The notes under the pieces were generated by a model. It had not been told where the DNA came from, did no database searches, and saw nothing but the letters and a program-made list of their open reading frames with translations. Source: Thiohalocapsa sp963704155 (GTDB lineage Bacteria; Pseudomonadota; Gammaproteobacteria; Chromatiales; Chromatiaceae). From it: a stretch of 64,000 nt of DNA. Every line of letters starts with the position of its first letter. The first letter of the stretch is position 1. A program made the position numbers and the translations under genes. The stretch spans positions 124,001 to 188,000 of the forward strand of contig CAVPHF010000039.1 in assembly GCA_963704155.1 (NCBI GenBank), written 5' to 3'. Below, one piece after another: positions 62,734 to 64,000 of the stretch.

Positions 62734-64000
62734 CTAGCGGGCTCCCTTGCCGAGAAGAACCACTTCGACGGTTTGTAGCAAGATGATCAGATCAAGCACG
62801 ATGCCCGCATGTTTGACGTAGTAGAGGTCGAATTCGAGCTTGCGTTTCGCGTCTTCCTCATCCGATCCATAGGGGTAGAGCAGTTGGGCCCAACCAGTCA
62901 CTCCAGGCTTGACCCGATGACGCTCGGCGTAGTACGGGATGCCCGCGATGAGTCGTTCGACAAACTCCGGACGCTCCGGCCGGGGCCCGACGAGACTCAT
63001 CTGTCCTTTCAGTACATTGAACAGTTGCGGCAACTCATCGAGACGTGAGCGTCGAAGGATCGAGCCGAGCCGCGTGATGCGGTCATCATCGAGTTTTGCC
63101 CACCGCGCCCTGCCGTCGGCCTCCGCATCCACCCGCATACTGCGAAACTTGTGCAACCGGAATGGCAGCCCGTCCTGACCGACCCGCACTTGGTGGTAAA
63201 AGATGGGACTCCGCCCGCGGGACTCGATCAGACTGGCGATCGCTACAATCGCCATCACCGGCGCGGCCAGGGTCAGCAAGACGGTGCCGAGCAGCAGGTC
63301 CAGCAGGCGCTTGCCGTAGAGGCCTGTAACGCCCAGACGAAATCCATCCGAAGAAAAGATGATCCAGCTGGGCTGAAGCAGATCAATCTTGATCATGGCC
63401 AGCTCCTTCTCGAAGAAGGTCAGCGGATCAAGCACCGGGAGCCCACTCAGCTTGCAGTCCAGCAATTCATCAACCGGCATCTTGCGGCGGTCGTCGGCGG
63501 CGACGACTATTTCGTCAATGGCGTGCGCGATGGCCAATTCGAGCAAGGAGCCTTCATGACGCATCAGCTTGTCTTCAGGGATAAGGCGTTGGCTTCGCGG
63601 CAGCGGGACATAGCCGATCACTCGGAATCTAAGGCCTCGAGCGGACTCCATGAGTTCCAAAATTCGCTGGGCATTGACTCCGGCGCCGAGCACTAGAATG
63701 CGACGCTTTTGCGACTCGACCCCAGCAATCCGCGCAAAGGTCTCGCGCACCAGAACTGCGCCGACAAAAGCGAAGATCAGCGCCAGCGCGAGAATACCGC
63801 GCCAAACCGACACCGCCGGAAAGACGTAAAACACCAACGCTAGCAGCGCCGTACCAATCACAAAGGCAAACGCGAGGCGCACGATGAAGCCCGACTCACG
63901 ATCGTGCGCACCGCGTTGGTACAAGCCCATCGAGGCGATCGACAGCGACATCAGCAGCGCGAAGATGCCGGCGGACAGCGCAACGCTGTCACGCGTCATG
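62734..64000 (-). CDS. XrtA-system sugar transferase (TIGR03013 type), N-terminus cut off
   Basis: At least 421 residues to the window edge. The N-terminal membrane helices and a Rossmann-like CoA/NAD segment (ILVLGAGVNAQRILELM) lead into the bacterial sugar transferase domain: LHKFRSMRVDAE, LRRSRLDELPQLFNVLKGQM, SLVGPRPERPEF, and VKPGVTGWAQ. It transfers the first sugar phosphate onto undecaprenyl phosphate to start exopolysaccharide repeat units. The frame is still open at the end of the window, so the first residues are missing or start at the very edge. Confidence 0.88.
   Translation of the reverse strand, partial: MTRDSVALSAGIFALLMSLSIASMGLYQRGAHDRESGFIVRLAFAFVIGTALLALVFYVFPAVSVWRGILALALIFAFVGAVLVRETFARIAGVESQKRRILVLGAGVNAQRILELMESARGLRFRVIGYVPLPRSQRLIPEDKLMRHEGSLLELAIAHAIDEIVVAADDRRKMPVDELLDCKLSGLPVLDPLTFFEKELAMIKIDLLQPSWIIFSSDGFRLGVTGLYGKRLLDLLLGTVLLTLAAPVMAIVAIASLIESRGRSPIFYHQVRVGQDGLPFRLHKFRSMRVDAEADGRARWAKLDDDRITRLGSILRRSRLDELPQLFNVLKGQMSLVGPRPERPEFVERLIAGIPYYAERHRVKPGVTGWAQLLYPYGSDEEDAKRKLEFDLYYVKHAGIVLDLIILLQTVEVVLLGKGAR

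Overview
The window is GC-rich chromosomal DNA of a gammaproteobacterium. The closest fit is a phototrophic purple sulfur bacterium (Chromatiales), because it carries a PpsR/CrtJ-type photosynthesis repressor next to gene orders typical of that group: trmJ-cysE-iscR divergent from suhB; topA-tsaC, smg, dprA, and a LysM gene divergent from def-fmt-rsmB-ntrYX-trkA-trkH; and an XrtA/PEP-CTERM exopolysaccharide regulatory block. Assignment to species or genus is not possible from the sequence alone. No tRNA, rRNA, CRISPR array, insertion sequence or prophage was seen.

Layout. 1-11 kb: the tail of a PfkB sugar kinase, a Nudix hydrolase, a metallo-beta-lactamase-fold hydrolase, phoB-phoR, a BolA-family gene, a phosphohexomutase, a response-regulator/histidine-kinase protein overlapping a single-domain receiver, a Met/Pro-rich secreted protein with a duplicated 22-residue segment, and a DUF302 protein. 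11-18.6 kb: lpxL-like/moaC/engB, a rhodanese, iscR-cysE-trmJ, suhB, a ParA-like ATPase with a small disordered partner, and an RlpA-like protein. 18.6-28.5 kb: an asparagine-synthetase homologue without the glutaminase cysteine, a c-heme protein, a protoporphyrinogen-oxidase-like flavoprotein, creA, an ankyrin lipoprotein, an SDR, and ppsR with its promoter. 28.5-45.6 kb: tsaC-topA, smg, dprA (frameshifted), LysM gene, def-fmt-rsmB, DUF4390 gene, ntrY-ntrX, trkA-trkH and a TPR protein. 45.6-56.3 kb: an orphan NtrC-type regulator, a 49-residue protein, the ATP-grasp/alpha-E/transglutaminase-like operon facing a giant DUF2126 transglutaminase protein, and citrate synthase. 56.4-64 kb: prsT, prsR, prsK and the start-truncated TIGR03013-type sugar transferase of an XrtA exopolysaccharide locus that continues past the end.

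Themes. Signal transduction is dense: PhoBR, NtrYX, PrsKR, a REC-PAS-kinase with a receiver, an orphan NtrC-type regulator and PpsR. The least described parts are the ParA plus C-terminal-tryptophan partner pair (16985-17924), the ATP-grasp/alpha-E/pseudo-transglutaminase/DUF2126 locus (47583-54910), a 159-bp nested palindromic element that supplies the stop codon of an iscR lacking its usual iscSUA genes, and three TGT-N12-ACC sites laid over the ppsR promoter.
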